Of a stretch of 64,000 nt of DNA, positions 27,024 through 35,800 are shown in pieces (positions within the stretch are counted from its first letter, which is position 1; each line of letters opens with the position of its first letter). This DNA is from Chitinophagales bacterium (GTDB lineage Bacteria > Bacteroidota > Bacteroidia > Chitinophagales > Saprospiraceae). The notes beneath the pieces were generated by a model, which worked only from the letters and a program-made list of their open reading frames with translations, had not been told where the DNA came from and made no database searches. Location: NCBI GenBank assembly GCA_017303875.1, contig JAFLBP010000001.1:244943-308942 (forward strand). The letters run 5' to 3'. The position numbers were made by a program, and so were the translations under genes.

Positions 27024-27524
27024 ATGGACGTCCAGGAAGGCAAAGAAAAATTCATTGAGTCATGGGGTAAAATGGGCGGCGACTGGGGAATCAACCGCGC
27101 AATGGCCCAAGTACATGCCTTGCTGATGATCGCACCCGAACCCCTCACCGCCGATCAGATTAAAGACGAACTAAAAATTTCAACCGGCAATACCAGCATG
27201 AACCTCCGGGCACTCATGGATTGGGGCCTCGTCTACAAACAACTCAAATCCGGCGAACGCAAAGAATACTATTATGCCGAAAAAGACATCTGGAAGGTTG
27301 TCTGCCAAATCATCATCAACCGCAAAAAACGCGAACTCGAACCCCTGCTCAAAGTACTTGACGAGGTAGCTGCCGTGAAAGGCGACAGCCCCGATGCGGA
27401 ATCTTTCAGTACCACCGTAAATGATATCCGCAAACTTACCCACAAGGCCAATCAAACCCTCGACGCGCTCGTCAAAGCCGATTCCAACTGGTTTACCGGA
27501 ACGTTCCTCAAAATGATCAGATGA
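27024..27524 (+). CDS. GbsR/MarR-family transcriptional regulator
   Basis: This 166-residue winged-helix protein shows the GbsR-type start EKFIESWGKMGGDWGINRAMAQVHALLMIAPEPLTADQI. The recognition helix region is LKISTGNTSMNLRALMDWGLVYKQL, followed by the wing K-S-G-E-R-K-E-Y-Y-Y. A helical C-terminus likely makes the dimer. Targets are unknown. It is divergent from the LRR/VWA pair with only 30 bases between starts, so it may control them or itself. Confidence 0.88.
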   Translation: MDVQEGKEKFIESWGKMGGDWGINRAMAQVHALLMIAPEPLTADQIKDELKISTGNTSMNLRALMDWGLVYKQLKSGERKEYYYAEKDIWKVVCQIIINRKKRELEPLLKVLDEVAAVKGDSPDAESFSTTVNDIRKLTHKANQTLDALVKADSNWFTGTFLKMIR

Positions 27525-27530
27525 TTTTTT

Positions 27531-27632
27531 GAGTGTTTTAGAGGTTTAGTGTTTTAGTGTCATATTTTTTGTTGTAAAAAAGTGACTCTAAAACACTTAA
27601 CCTCTAAAACACTAAAACACCCAAACACTTAG
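27531..27632. repeat. Octamer-repeat foldback element 2
   Basis: The left arm reads as four octamers (GAGTGTTT, TAGAGGTT, TAGTGTTT, TAGTGTCA; 27531-27562). The right arm (about 27582-27632) is six octamers of the complementary strand. The arms pair through GTGTTTTAGAGGTT(T/A)AG. It fills the gap between the convergent regulator and GH65-like genes, starting 7 nt after one stop and ending 4 nt before the other. Confidence 0.85.
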
Positions 27633-27635
27633 TCC

Positions 27636-29681
27636 TCACTCCACCACCAGCGTCTTTTTCTCCACCCCGACACCGGTAATCGTCATTTTTTTCCAGCGTT
27701 TGGGCAGTTTCGTTTTCAACTGTACGATGCCCTGCGGTGTAATATCCACGCCGCCAAAGCCCATAATGGTGCCTTGCAGGAAGCCGCCGGCGCCGGTAGC
27801 AAAATACGGGTTGCTTCCTCCTGCCGTTTCCGCCAGCACACCGAATGGCGGCACTTCATTGGGCTTGTAGCTTTTTACCCATAAATTATAAGCGCGTTCG
27901 GCATCACCGCTGCGCGCAGCCGAAACGGTCAGAATCGCGTTGCCCATGGCCGGGCCTTCAGGCGACATCCGCGGCTCGTAGTAATCCAGATCTTTTTTGA
28001 TCTGTACCGGATCGGTGATCATTTTCAGGGGGTAAGCCAACAAATTCACATCGGCTTGTTTAATCACCTCGCCCTTGTAGGTGGCGTTTTCACGGGTGGT
28101 ACCGTCGGGAAATTTCAAAATGGGAATATTATCGGCTACATGTTTCCAATCGGGATTGGGCGTCAGTCCAAGCTCCCGCGCAGCATCGCCGGCATAAATC
28201 AAAACCGTTTTGGCCATACCGTTGGTGAAGGCATTGTTGTCGATGTTTTCCTGCCACTCATTTGCCCCGATGACATTATTAATATCGTAGCGGCCGGGGC
28301 CATTGCGCTCCACCCGACTTGCCCAGAAATCGGCGCCTTCTTTCAGCATCGGCCAGCCGCGGGTGCGCAGCCATTCCTTGTCTTTGGTCACTAAATAATA
28401 CTGCCAGGCTGACCAGCCCACACAACCTGTAATATGCTGCTGAAATGGCCCGGTCAAGGCCCATACCGGCGTTTCCTCCTGCCCGGTCAGCGTGCTTTCC
28501 CAGGGATACATGGCGCCCTGATAACCGTGCGAAAAGGCGTTTTGCTTCGCCTCATCCAGCAACTGGTAGCGAAACTCCAGCAGGGAGCGCGCAATTTCCG
28601 GGTGCAACACCAGCAGCGGCGGGTACATCCACAACTCCGTGTCCCAAAAAACGTGGCCATTGTAGCCCAAACCCGACAGGCCCATGGGAGAAAGGCTCAG
28701 CGCTGTGCCCTCGCGTGCGAAAGCATACAGATGATAAAGTGCCGAACGCACATCGCGGGTAGCTGCCACATCGCCTTCAATGGTCACATTGCTCTCCCAA
28801 AGTTTGCTCCATTCCAATTTATGGCGCTTCAGCAGGCGCTCCGTGCGCTCCAAAGCGGCGTAAATGGTCAGGCGCTCAGCTTCATTGTGCGCATCAACCG
28901 TATGGGCGGAGCTGATCAGGGTGCCCACAACGGCAAAGCGATAGGTTTCGCCGGCTTTCAGCTTTTTATGAAATTTGGCCAAATGCATGTTGTAATCCCA
29001 GTCTTCGTGAATCAGATCCGGCTCCGAACCGTGCGGTTCTTCAAAAACAAAACTGGTGCTGGCCGCAACTGTGTATTTGCCCGACGGACTTTTCCCAACA
29101 GATGTCAGCAGGGGAATTAACACATGCGGACGATCGATTTCAGCGTAATAATTGCGCACATCCTGCAACATTTCCGGCGCTTCAATGACCGACATAGGCG
29201 TCACGGTCACCTCTTTTTTTGCCTTCAGCTCTACGATGGTGAGCGCGCAATAGGGCAAGTGCCGCAAGGCCATCACCGAATGTGAAACGCTCAGTTTATC
29301 GCCCACATCAAAGGTGGTCTGCAATTGCGCCTGCTGCATGTCTAATGTCTGGCGATAATTGCTGATGTCGCGACGGCCGATACGCCGGCCATCCACATCG
29401 AGGTTCATGTTTACAAAATTGAAGCCTTTGAGGATATTGCTCACGCGCCCGCGCAGGTAGTTGTCGTAGGCGCCGTTGAGCACTACATCCTTCACCTTCA
29501 TCGGCTCGGGAGAAGAAACCAATCCGATCATACCGTTGGCGGTGGTAATACCAAAGTAATTTGAGGGGTTAATATCATCCGCCACAATATGCCAGGGCGA
29601 ATTTTTCAGGTCTTCCTGCGCCAAAAGCAGGCCGGGTAAAAACAAAAAAAGCAGGGCTAATCGTTTGGCTAATAGCATCAT
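27636..29681 (-). CDS. Secreted GH65-like glycosidase
   Basis: This 681-residue protein has a signal peptide (MMLLAKRLALLFLFLPGLLLAQ). It has a beta-sandwich N-terminal domain and then an (alpha/alpha)6 barrel with GHVFWDTELWMYPPLLVLHPEIARSLLEFRYQLL. N-N-V-I-G-A-N-E-W-Q-E-N-I-D-N-N-A-F-T-N follows, in which Glu replaces the position of the general acid in V-x-G-P-D-E-Y of GH65 trehalose/maltose enzymes. This layout matches the acid trehalase / glucosylhydroxylysine-glucosidase branch. Periplasmic or surface hydrolysis of a glucoside is likely; the substrate is not determinable. A short beta C-terminal domain ends it. Confidence 0.85.
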   Translation of the reverse strand: MMLLAKRLALLFLFLPGLLLAQEDLKNSPWHIVADDINPSNYFGITTANGMIGLVSSPEPMKVKDVVLNGAYDNYLRGRVSNILKGFNFVNMNLDVDGRRIGRRDISNYRQTLDMQQAQLQTTFDVGDKLSVSHSVMALRHLPYCALTIVELKAKKEVTVTPMSVIEAPEMLQDVRNYYAEIDRPHVLIPLLTSVGKSPSGKYTVAASTSFVFEEPHGSEPDLIHEDWDYNMHLAKFHKKLKAGETYRFAVVGTLISSAHTVDAHNEAERLTIYAALERTERLLKRHKLEWSKLWESNVTIEGDVAATRDVRSALYHLYAFAREGTALSLSPMGLSGLGYNGHVFWDTELWMYPPLLVLHPEIARSLLEFRYQLLDEAKQNAFSHGYQGAMYPWESTLTGQEETPVWALTGPFQQHITGCVGWSAWQYYLVTKDKEWLRTRGWPMLKEGADFWASRVERNGPGRYDINNVIGANEWQENIDNNAFTNGMAKTVLIYAGDAARELGLTPNPDWKHVADNIPILKFPDGTTRENATYKGEVIKQADVNLLAYPLKMITDPVQIKKDLDYYEPRMSPEGPAMGNAILTVSAARSGDAERAYNLWVKSYKPNEVPPFGVLAETAGGSNPYFATGAGGFLQGTIMGFGGVDITPQGIVQLKTKLPKRWKKMTITGVGVEKKTLVVE

Positions 29682-29741
29682 GATCGTTCAGTTTGTAGTC
29701 ATTAAAAATGAATTTCAGAACAAGCGCTTAAAAAATGCACT

Positions 29742-29749
29742 TACCTTCG
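29742..29749 (+). promoter_or_regulatory. Near-consensus -7 box of tsaB
   Basis: TACCTTCG differs by one base from TAnnTTTG and lies 29 bases upstream of the tsaB ATG. Confidence 0.4.
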
Positions 29750-29778
29750 CAGGGCGAAAATAGCGAATAAGGCTTGAA

Positions 29779-30486
29779 ATGAAAATATTGCTTCTGGAAA
29801 CCGCCACTGATATTTGCTCCGTCGCCCTTGGCGCCGAGGCGCTGTTGATTGCACAGGCCGAAAACCTGCAAGCGATGCAACATGCCGCCGTACTGACCCG
29901 ACTGATTGAAGCGACGCTGGAGCAGGCGGGTCTGCGAGTAGCGGATCTCGACGCCGTTGCCCTGAGCAGCGGTCCCGGCTCCTATACTTCGCTCCGGGTG
30001 GGCGCCTCCACCGCAAAAGGTATTTCCTATGCGCTCAACAAACCGATTATTGCAATCCCGACTTTACAGGGACTCGCCTGGGGCGCCCGCGAAAAACACC
30101 CCGGAGCCTGGTACCTGCCCATGATTGATGCCCGCCGACAAGAGGTTTGGATGGCTTTGTATGATGAAAATTTAGTGGAACAACAAGCCGCACAAGCCCT
30201 GATTCTGGAAGATAATGCACTGGAAAACTGGCTCTTGCAACATGTGCCCGGCTTTCCCGAAACCCCGGTAGTGCTCTGCGGCAACGGGGTACCGAAAGTA
30301 GGGGCGCCCTACCCTGCCGGCCTCTCTGATTCGGGTATTCACACCTGCTCGGCAACCCACCTGCCCGCACTGGCACATGCCGCTTTTTTGTCAGGAAATT
30401 TTGTCGATACGGCATATTTTGAACCCAATTACCTTAAAGCGCCGAACATTACGGTTTCAAAACAACCGATATTAGTTAAAAAATAA
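29779..30486 (+). CDS. tsaB: tRNA threonylcarbamoyladenosine biosynthesis protein TsaB
   Basis: This 235-residue protein of the ASKHA fold partners TsaD and TsaE to make t6A37 in ANN-decoding tRNAs. It has the typical opening ILLLETATDICSVALG. The H-A-A-V-L-T-R-L-I-E...LDAVALSSGPGSYTSLRVGASTAKGISYAL region is diagnostic of TsaB/YeaZ. MIDARRQEVWMALYD lies mid-protein. It has lost the catalytic metal ligands of TsaD, as expected for the family. Length and start are normal. Confidence 0.95.
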   Translation: MKILLLETATDICSVALGAEALLIAQAENLQAMQHAAVLTRLIEATLEQAGLRVADLDAVALSSGPGSYTSLRVGASTAKGISYALNKPIIAIPTLQGLAWGAREKHPGAWYLPMIDARRQEVWMALYDENLVEQQAAQALILEDNALENWLLQHVPGFPETPVVLCGNGVPKVGAPYPAGLSDSGIHTCSATHLPALAHAAFLSGNFVDTAYFEPNYLKAPNITVSKQPILVKK

Positions 30487-30549
30487 CTTTATACCCGTTA
30501 AATTATATTTTTCCAACCCTGCTAAGGGCTTACATGTTATATTTTTTTA

Positions 30550-30557
30550 TATATTTG
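30550..30557 (+). promoter_or_regulatory. Candidate -7 box giving a long leader before the ArsR-type gene
   Basis: TATATTTG matches TAnnTTTG. If used, transcription would start near 30564, leaving a leader of about 185 bases before the ATG at 30749. The surrounding DNA is very AT-rich, so chance occurrence is possible. Confidence 0.4.
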
Positions 30558-30748
30558 TATCATCCGCACATAAATGGCATAATTTTCGCTTATAAAAAAT
30601 CGTTATTATGTGTGTTGCATGGCGATAACTTTAAGCTTCATTTTGCGTAATGAAACTGCGCCGATGCAACAAGGACAAGTAACACAGTCGTCTGGAAAAG
30701 TTCAGGCGGCGTGAAGGATTTAGTTACGTCACTTTCAAAACATGTACA

Positions 30749-31087
30749 ATGAGAAAAGCTAAAGCTGAAGCATCGGCCGCTAAGAAGGAACAGCCCGATG
30801 TTTTGCTCGATTACGCCGAACTGCGCAAAGCAGTTCTGGTACTCCGCGCCGTCAATCACAAATTGCGCCAACGCATGATTGATCTGCTCGAATCCAATGG
30901 CAGCATGACGGTCACGGAAATTTACGTAAAAATGCGCTTAGAGCAAAGTGTTGCCAGCCAACACCTCGCGATTTTGCGCCGCGCCGGAGTTGTTCAAACA
31001 GACCGCAGCGGTAAATTTATCCACTACTCAATTAATCGTCAGCGCCTGCAAGGGATCTCCGAAATTGTAGGGCAATTGACGCATTGA
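30749..31087 (+). CDS. ArsR-type winged-helix regulator
   Basis: This 112-residue protein has a Lys/Ala-rich N-terminus (about 1-20). The winged helix follows: LRAVNHKLRQRMIDLLESNGSMTVTEIYVKMRLEQSVASQHLAILRRAGVVQTDRSGKFIHYSINRQRL. The recognition helix QSVASQHLAILRRAG is typical of ArsR proteins. No Cys is present, so it is unlikely to sense metals through the usual thiolates. The stop codon TGA is the first part of the octamer-repeat element. Confidence 0.88.
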   Translation: MRKAKAEASAAKKEQPDVLLDYAELRKAVLVLRAVNHKLRQRMIDLLESNGSMTVTEIYVKMRLEQSVASQHLAILRRAGVVQTDRSGKFIHYSINRQRLQGISEIVGQLTH

Positions 31088-31279
31088 GTAGTTGAGTGGT
31101 TTAGAGGTTTAGTGGTTGAGTGGTTTGTGTTTTAGTGTTTTAGTGTTTTTGTGTTTTTGTGTTTTAGAGGTTTAGTGGTTTAGAGGTTGAGTCCTTAAGG
31201 ACGTAGATGCAGCAATGCTACTAAATCCTACTCCACTAAACCTCTAAAACACTAAACCTCTAAAACACTAAAACACTCA
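31086..31279. repeat. Octamer-repeat foldback element 3
   Basis: From 31088 about thirteen octamers keep one phase (GAGTAGTT, GAGTGGTT, TAGAGGTT, TAGTGGTT, GAGTGGTT and so on, to AGAGGTTG). A central GAGTCCTTAAGGAC palindrome follows, then a spacer, then complementary octamers (about 31225-31279) with CTAAACCTCTAAAACAC repeated. It abuts the ArsR-type stop on the left and includes the beta-barrel gene stop (31277-31279) on the right. Confidence 0.85.
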
Positions 31280-32011
31280 GAAAAACAGTCCCAAACGCAG
31301 GGAAATCAGGCCAATGGTGCCCTTGGAGTCTTCTTTTACAAAAGCGCCATTTTTAAGCACCGTACCTTTGTCGCGCGTAAGGTCGGTGAATTGCTTTTGG
31401 TAGGCCAAGCCGGCCACCAGGGTTGCACTGGATGCAATTTCATACTCGATGCCGCCGCCAAGTCCCCAGGACAAAGAAAGCGCGTTCACGTCCGAACGAA
31501 TGTCTTCGTCTTCTGTATTTTGGGAGTTGGTACCACGGATACCCCCAACGCCTTTTGTTCTGAACCCGATGGTAAACACCGGAATTTCGGCGTAGTAGCG
31601 GATACGGGAATCTTCATTGGAGCCGCCGCGCATTTTCAGGCCAAAAGGAATTTCCACATAATTCACCCGGTAATACAGCTTTGCATTTTGCGGAAGCGTA
31701 TCAAAACGAGGCTCGCTCAATTCGGAATTGGGCCAGAAAACGCCTTTTTCATAACCATTCTGAAGGGTTCCGCCCTGGTTGAAACCAAAACCCAAACCGG
31801 AAATGAACGCATAATTGCGTGCGAAGTAATACTCGCCGTTCATGCCCAATTTCAAACCCCAGTTGGAGCTGATTCCCTCAATTTTTTTATCGGAAGTACG
31901 CAGGCTGGAGAACGTAGGACTGGCCTGAAAACCGAAGCGGAACGATTGCTGTGCCTCAACACTCAGGTGCAACAACAAGGAAAAGAACAGCAGACTTACA
32001 ATTTTTTTCAT
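31277..32011 (-). CDS. Outer-membrane beta-barrel protein (PorT-like)
   Basis: This 244-residue protein has a signal peptide (MKKIVSLLFFSLLLHLSVEAQ). It has the pattern of eight-stranded Bacteroidota barrels of the PorT/OMP_b-brl type: FGFQASPTFSS, WGLKLGMNGEYYF, Y-V-E-I-P-F-G-L-K-M, YAEIPVFTIGF, GLGGGIEYEI, and C-terminal L-R-L-G-L-F-F ending in Phe. PorT itself is a T9SS component, but barrels of this type are numerous, so that role is not claimed. Convergent with the ArsR-type gene. Confidence 0.8.
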   Translation of the reverse strand: MKKIVSLLFFSLLLHLSVEAQQSFRFGFQASPTFSSLRTSDKKIEGISSNWGLKLGMNGEYYFARNYAFISGLGFGFNQGGTLQNGYEKGVFWPNSELSEPRFDTLPQNAKLYYRVNYVEIPFGLKMRGGSNEDSRIRYYAEIPVFTIGFRTKGVGGIRGTNSQNTEDEDIRSDVNALSLSWGLGGGIEYEIASSATLVAGLAYQKQFTDLTRDKGTVLKNGAFVKEDSKGTIGLISLRLGLFF

Positions 32012-32238
32012 GTGAAGTAGTTTTTTTGCAGGTCGTTTTAAAACACGCCCCTGCGGTTCAGGTTTTTTACCTTGATTATTCGGATTAATGCTGAGAAATC
32101 AATCGGTCAATCCCTGAATCCTGCAAATCAAGGTTTAATTTCGCGGCCAAAATTCGCAATTTTTTCAGGATGCAACATAACTTTCCAACAAATTCCTACC
32201 CCAATGCGCGCGCGCATGACTTTTTCACCCCATTACAA

Positions 32239-33273
32239 GTGCTAAAATTTAAAAAGCTAAAAACACTACCCGCCGCCCTGCTGCTGCTCGCGCTGTTCAG
32301 CTTTGGCGCCTGTACCTCCGATGGCGTTGATGCGCCCGATGTTTCCGACATCAAAATTAACCTGCAAATTGAACGTTTCGATCAGGAATTCGCGCAAATC
32401 GATACCGCCAATCCGGAGCCTGGGCTTCAGGCCATCGCGCAGAAATATCCTACCCTGCTGCCGCCCTACCTGACGCGCATGATCCGACTGCCGGAACAAC
32501 GCGCCGTGTCGCCCTTGGAAACGGTGCAGGGCTTTCTCGCCGACCCTTTCGTGCAAAAGCTGCGAGATACGGTCGATATTGTGTATAAAAACATGGACGC
32601 GGTAAAGCCCGGTCTCGAACAGCTTTTCCGCTATTACAAGTATTATTTCCCGGAAAAACCCACACCAAAAGTAGCTACCGTAGTGTCGGCTTTTTACACC
32701 GATGCCTTTGTGGTTGACGATTCGCTGATGGGCCTCAGCCTCGATATGTTTCTGGGGCAGCAATTTTCGGGTTATCGCGGCCAGTTTCCGGATTTTATGA
32801 GCTGGCAATTTACCCCGGAGTATATTCCGGTACGCATGGCCAAAGCGATTGCCAACGACCTCAACGAAACCCCGGCCGGCAAAAACCTGCTGGAAGAAAT
32901 GCTCCGCAATGGCAAATCCCTGTACATCGTAAAAAAACTCTTGCCGCACACCCCCGACAGCCTGATTATGGGCTATACCGAACCACAAATGAGCGGTTGC
33001 TTTTCCAACGAACAGGAGGTCTGGGCGCGTATTCTCAGCCAGAACCTGTTGTATTCCAGCGATTTTTCACAAACCCGCAAACTCATTGAACCCAGTCCCA
33101 ACGCACCTGTTGTGTTTCAGGAGGCTCCGGGTGAAATCGGAAACTGGATCGGCTGGCGCATCGTGGAATCCTGGATGCAACGCCACCCCGACGCCGATAT
33201 AAAAGCCCTGCTCGCTGCCACCGATGCCCAAAAATTCCTCGAAGAAGCGAAATACAAACCCAAGTCAAAATGA
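32239..33273 (+). CDS. gldB: Gliding-motility lipoprotein GldB
   Basis: GldB is a lipoprotein needed for gliding in Flavobacterium. It is also found in non-gliding relatives. Family matches are IERFDQEFAQIDT, KYPTLLPPYL, D-S-L-I-M-G-Y-T-E-P-Q-M, and the C-terminal PGEIGNWIGWRIVESWMQRHPDADIKALLAATDAQKFLEEAKYKPK. A lipobox F-G-A-C ends the signal peptide. I chose GTG at 32239 (V/MLKFKKLKTLPAALLLLALFSFGAC), which gives a normal lipoprotein signal. An in-frame ATG at 32170 would add 23 polar residues ahead of it. It heads a five-gene run: the next start overlaps its stop as ATGA, and all five genes have 0-8 nt gaps or overlaps. Confidence 0.9.
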   Translation: MLKFKKLKTLPAALLLLALFSFGACTSDGVDAPDVSDIKINLQIERFDQEFAQIDTANPEPGLQAIAQKYPTLLPPYLTRMIRLPEQRAVSPLETVQGFLADPFVQKLRDTVDIVYKNMDAVKPGLEQLFRYYKYYFPEKPTPKVATVVSAFYTDAFVVDDSLMGLSLDMFLGQQFSGYRGQFPDFMSWQFTPEYIPVRMAKAIANDLNETPAGKNLLEEMLRNGKSLYIVKKLLPHTPDSLIMGYTEPQMSGCFSNEQEVWARILSQNLLYSSDFSQTRKLIEPSPNAPVVFQEAPGEIGNWIGWRIVESWMQRHPDADIKALLAATDAQKFLEEAKYKPKSK

Positions 33274-33935
33274 TGAAATTACTGCCTTTTGCCTGCGCCT
33301 TGCTTTTGCTGGCCTCCTGCGCCAGCGATGAAAATAAAACGAGCACGACCGCCACTACGCCGACGCCAACCGTAGCGCCAGTCGCTAAAAAAACGATTGT
33401 ATTTTTTGGCAACAGCCTCACCGCCGCTTACCAGTTATCGCCCGAACAAGGCTTTCCCGCGCTTATTCAGCGCAAACTCGACTCGCTCGGCCTGCATTAC
33501 ACCTGCGTCAATGCCGGCCTCAGCGGCGAAACCACCGCCGACGGCGTAAACCGCGTCGATTGGGTGCTGCGCCAACCCGTTGATATTTTTGTACTCGAAC
33601 TCGGTGGCAACGATGCCCTGCGCGGTCTGCCTGTGGATGCTTCTAGCAAAAATTTACAGGACATTTGCACTAAAGTCAGGGCCAAATACCCCAACTGCAA
33701 AATCGTCATCTCCGGTATGCTCGCACCACCCAACCTCGGCACTACTTATACCAAGGCATTTAAAGAAATGTACCCGACCATCGCCAAAGCCAATAATGCC
33801 GCACTGATTCCTTTCCTGCTCGATGGCGTGGGCGGCGACCCCAAGCTCAACCTGCCGGATGGCATTCACCCGACGGCAGAAGGCCATAAAATTGTGGCGG
33901 AAACGGTCTGGACGGTCTTGAAAACACAGGTTTAA
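33270..33935 (+). CDS. SGNH-family lipoprotein esterase (TesA-like)
   Basis: This 221-residue protein has a lipobox A-S-C (LLLLASCAS), a Thr/Pro linker and an SGNH hydrolase domain. All four blocks are visible: FFGNSLTAAYQLS (Ser nucleophile), N-A-G-L-S-G-E-T (Gly), LGGNDALRG (Asn) and DGIHPTAEGH (Asp and His). It is close to arylesterase/acyl-CoA thioesterase I-type enzymes and would hydrolyse acyl esters in the periplasm. Its ATG overlaps the gldB stop, so it is translationally coupled to gldB. Confidence 0.92.
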   Translation: MMKLLPFACALLLLASCASDENKTSTTATTPTPTVAPVAKKTIVFFGNSLTAAYQLSPEQGFPALIQRKLDSLGLHYTCVNAGLSGETTADGVNRVDWVLRQPVDIFVLELGGNDALRGLPVDASSKNLQDICTKVRAKYPNCKIVISGMLAPPNLGTTYTKAFKEMYPTIAKANNAALIPFLLDGVGGDPKLNLPDGIHPTAEGHKIVAETVWTVLKTQV

Positions 33936-33938
33936 GCG

Positions 33939-35093
33939 ATGAAAGCAAGCGCATTGGGGGTCATTTTAGGGATATTATACACCTTCGCCACGCCACTGCG
34001 CGCCGAAGACCTCCCAACCATGCCGCTGAGTTTCCTCACACAATACGCCAAAAGTGTCGTGGAAGTAAAACCCGGCAGGCTCATCAAAGCAGAAGACCGA
34101 ATGCGCTGGCGCCCCTGGGTGTTGCGCTGCGCAAAAGTAAATACGCTATTGGGCGAAAACGCTAATTCGGATACGTTAAACATCTATATTTCAGACACTT
34201 ATGCGCTGCCTGGCATTGCCTTTCAGCCCAAGGACAAGCTGCTGGTTTTTATCGCTGACACGGATTCGATTGCAGCCCTGCCGGATCTCATTTACCATGT
34301 GGTGCTTTCCGGTATCTATATCGTACGGAACGACACCCTGATTTATCCTTATCAGAGCGAAAACCCCGGCCCATACCATTATTTTCATGCAGCACCCACG
34401 CGTGCGCAATTCTACGCCGAAATGACGCGGCAATGGGGCGCCAAAACGGACTTGCAAACGGCTATAGCGATCAAAGATCCCGTGCGCAGCAACCGGGCAG
34501 TTATGGAGTGGGTGACGCGGAATGATACCTTTCCAGGAAATATATTACCGGACAACTACGACATCCTGCAAAGCGCACTGCTGCATGTGGTCAACAGCAA
34601 TCTCTGGCAAGATGCCTGGGAAGCCATTCTTTATTACAAAAAGCGCTTTCCGGAATACAGCCTCAGCGGGCAAGGGTATGAAGGCTTTACCTTTGCCAGA
34701 CAAGATGCGCTTGATTTTTTAATGAAAACGGCCTTAAACAAGGCAGAAAAAGATGAAATCCGACAGGAAGCCTTGCTTTGGCTAAACGACTACAATCTGT
34801 ATTGGCATTGGGAACGTCCGAATATTTCGCCTGAACAGCAGCGCAGCATGTTAAAACAACTTTTGCCGCTGCTGGAGCCTGTAAAAAGCCAAAGCAACCT
34901 GCAATATTACGCCATGCGCCTGTGCTTTACGCTCAGTGACCCGAACGACGCCGACCGCAAAGACCGCATTTGCCGCGATGCCTTCCCCGCGCTTATCCGG
35001 CTTTATCAGGCACACCAATTGAGCACCTATTTTGAACGGGATCTTGAAAGTTTTCTTAAACAACATCTACCCGAAGGGGATTGGAAAAAATAA
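33939..35093 (+). CDS. Exported protein of unknown function in the gldB cluster
   Basis: This 384-residue protein has a signal peptide (MKASALGVILGILYTFATPLRA) and no domain that I recognise. The N-terminal part (about 25-110) has a beta-like pattern, V-L-R-C-A-K-V-N-T-L-L-G...FQPKDKLLVFI, reminiscent of short secreted fold modules. The C-terminal two thirds is helical, with FARQDALDFLMKTALNKAEKDEIRQEALLWLNDYN and CRDAFPALIRLYQAHQL, which may be repeat helices. It lies 3 nt after the esterase and 8 nt before the VanX-like gene. Confidence 0.6.
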   Translation: MKASALGVILGILYTFATPLRAEDLPTMPLSFLTQYAKSVVEVKPGRLIKAEDRMRWRPWVLRCAKVNTLLGENANSDTLNIYISDTYALPGIAFQPKDKLLVFIADTDSIAALPDLIYHVVLSGIYIVRNDTLIYPYQSENPGPYHYFHAAPTRAQFYAEMTRQWGAKTDLQTAIAIKDPVRSNRAVMEWVTRNDTFPGNILPDNYDILQSALLHVVNSNLWQDAWEAILYYKKRFPEYSLSGQGYEGFTFARQDALDFLMKTALNKAEKDEIRQEALLWLNDYNLYWHWERPNISPEQQRSMLKQLLPLLEPVKSQSNLQYYAMRLCFTLSDPNDADRKDRICRDAFPALIRLYQAHQLSTYFERDLESFLKQHLPEGDWKK

Positions 35094-35101
35094 CCTTGCC
35101 T

Positions 35102-35800
35102 ATGACACGCTTTTTTATACTCATCATAGCCGCTTGTAGTTGTTTCGCCTGCCAGGAGCAGCCCGGCGCCTACAAGCAACTCGCAGTCGCTACCTTGGAT
35201 ACCGTACCACCCACAAAAAAACCAAAAGTAGTAAACCCCAAACCGGAAAACCTCAAAGCCGCCGGATTTGCCGATGTGGAACAATTAGATTCCAGTATTC
35301 TGATAGATATCCGCTACGCCACAACCAATAACTTCATGAAGGCTAAAGTGTACGATTGTGCCCGCTGCCTGCTTCGGCCGGAAGCCGCTCAGGCAGTGGT
35401 TAAAGCGCAAAAAATACTCAAAGCCAAAGGTTATGGCCTCAAAATGCACGACTGCTACCGCCCGCGCCCTTACCAGCAACGCCTGTGGGATAAAGTACCT
35501 GACCCCAACTACGTCACACCGCCTGCCAAAGGCTCCATGCACTCGCGCGGTGCAGCCGTCGACCTGACCCTCGTCGATGCCAGGGGCAATGAATTAGACA
35601 TGGGTACACCTTATGATTTTTTCGGCGTGGAGGCCCACTCCGACTACACCAAACTTCCGCAAAAAGTACTCGACAACCGAAAGTTGCTTACCGAAACCAT
35701 GGCCGCCGTCGGATTCAAAGGCATTCGTACTGAATGGTGGCATTTTTCCTATCAGGCCAAAACTTATCCTTTATCCGATTTTCTATGGAACTGCGAATGA
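35102..35800 (+). CDS. D-Ala-D-Ala dipeptidase (VanX/DdpX-type) lipoprotein
   Basis: This protein of about 232 residues has a lipobox S-C-F-A-C and then an M15D peptidase domain. Zinc and catalytic residues are visible: S-M-H-S-R-G-A-A-V-D-L-T-L (His and Asp ligands), then TEWWHFSYQ (catalytic Glu and last His ligand). D-I-R-Y-A-T-T-N-N-F and HDCYRPRPYQQRLW, both family signatures, are intact. It should cleave D-Ala-D-Ala dipeptides in the periplasm, as in peptidoglycan recycling. I chose ATG at 35102 (MTRFFILIIAACSCFAC) over an upstream TTG. Fourth gene of the gldB run. Confidence 0.92.
   Translation: MTRFFILIIAACSCFACQEQPGAYKQLAVATLDTVPPTKKPKVVNPKPENLKAAGFADVEQLDSSILIDIRYATTNNFMKAKVYDCARCLLRPEAAQAVVKAQKILKAKGYGLKMHDCYRPRPYQQRLWDKVPDPNYVTPPAKGSMHSRGAAVDLTLVDARGNELDMGTPYDFFGVEAHSDYTKLPQKVLDNRKLLTETMAAVGFKGIRTEWWHFSYQAKTYPLSDFLWNCE

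Noticed and set aside
24528..31279. Octamer arrays as possible CRISPR repeats
   Set aside because: Units are 8 nt with no spacers, arms are complementary to each other, and no cas genes are present.
31277..32011. Beta-barrel protein as the T9SS component PorT
   Set aside because: The fold pattern fits many small barrels and no T9SS gene is adjacent, so only a PorT-like call is made.
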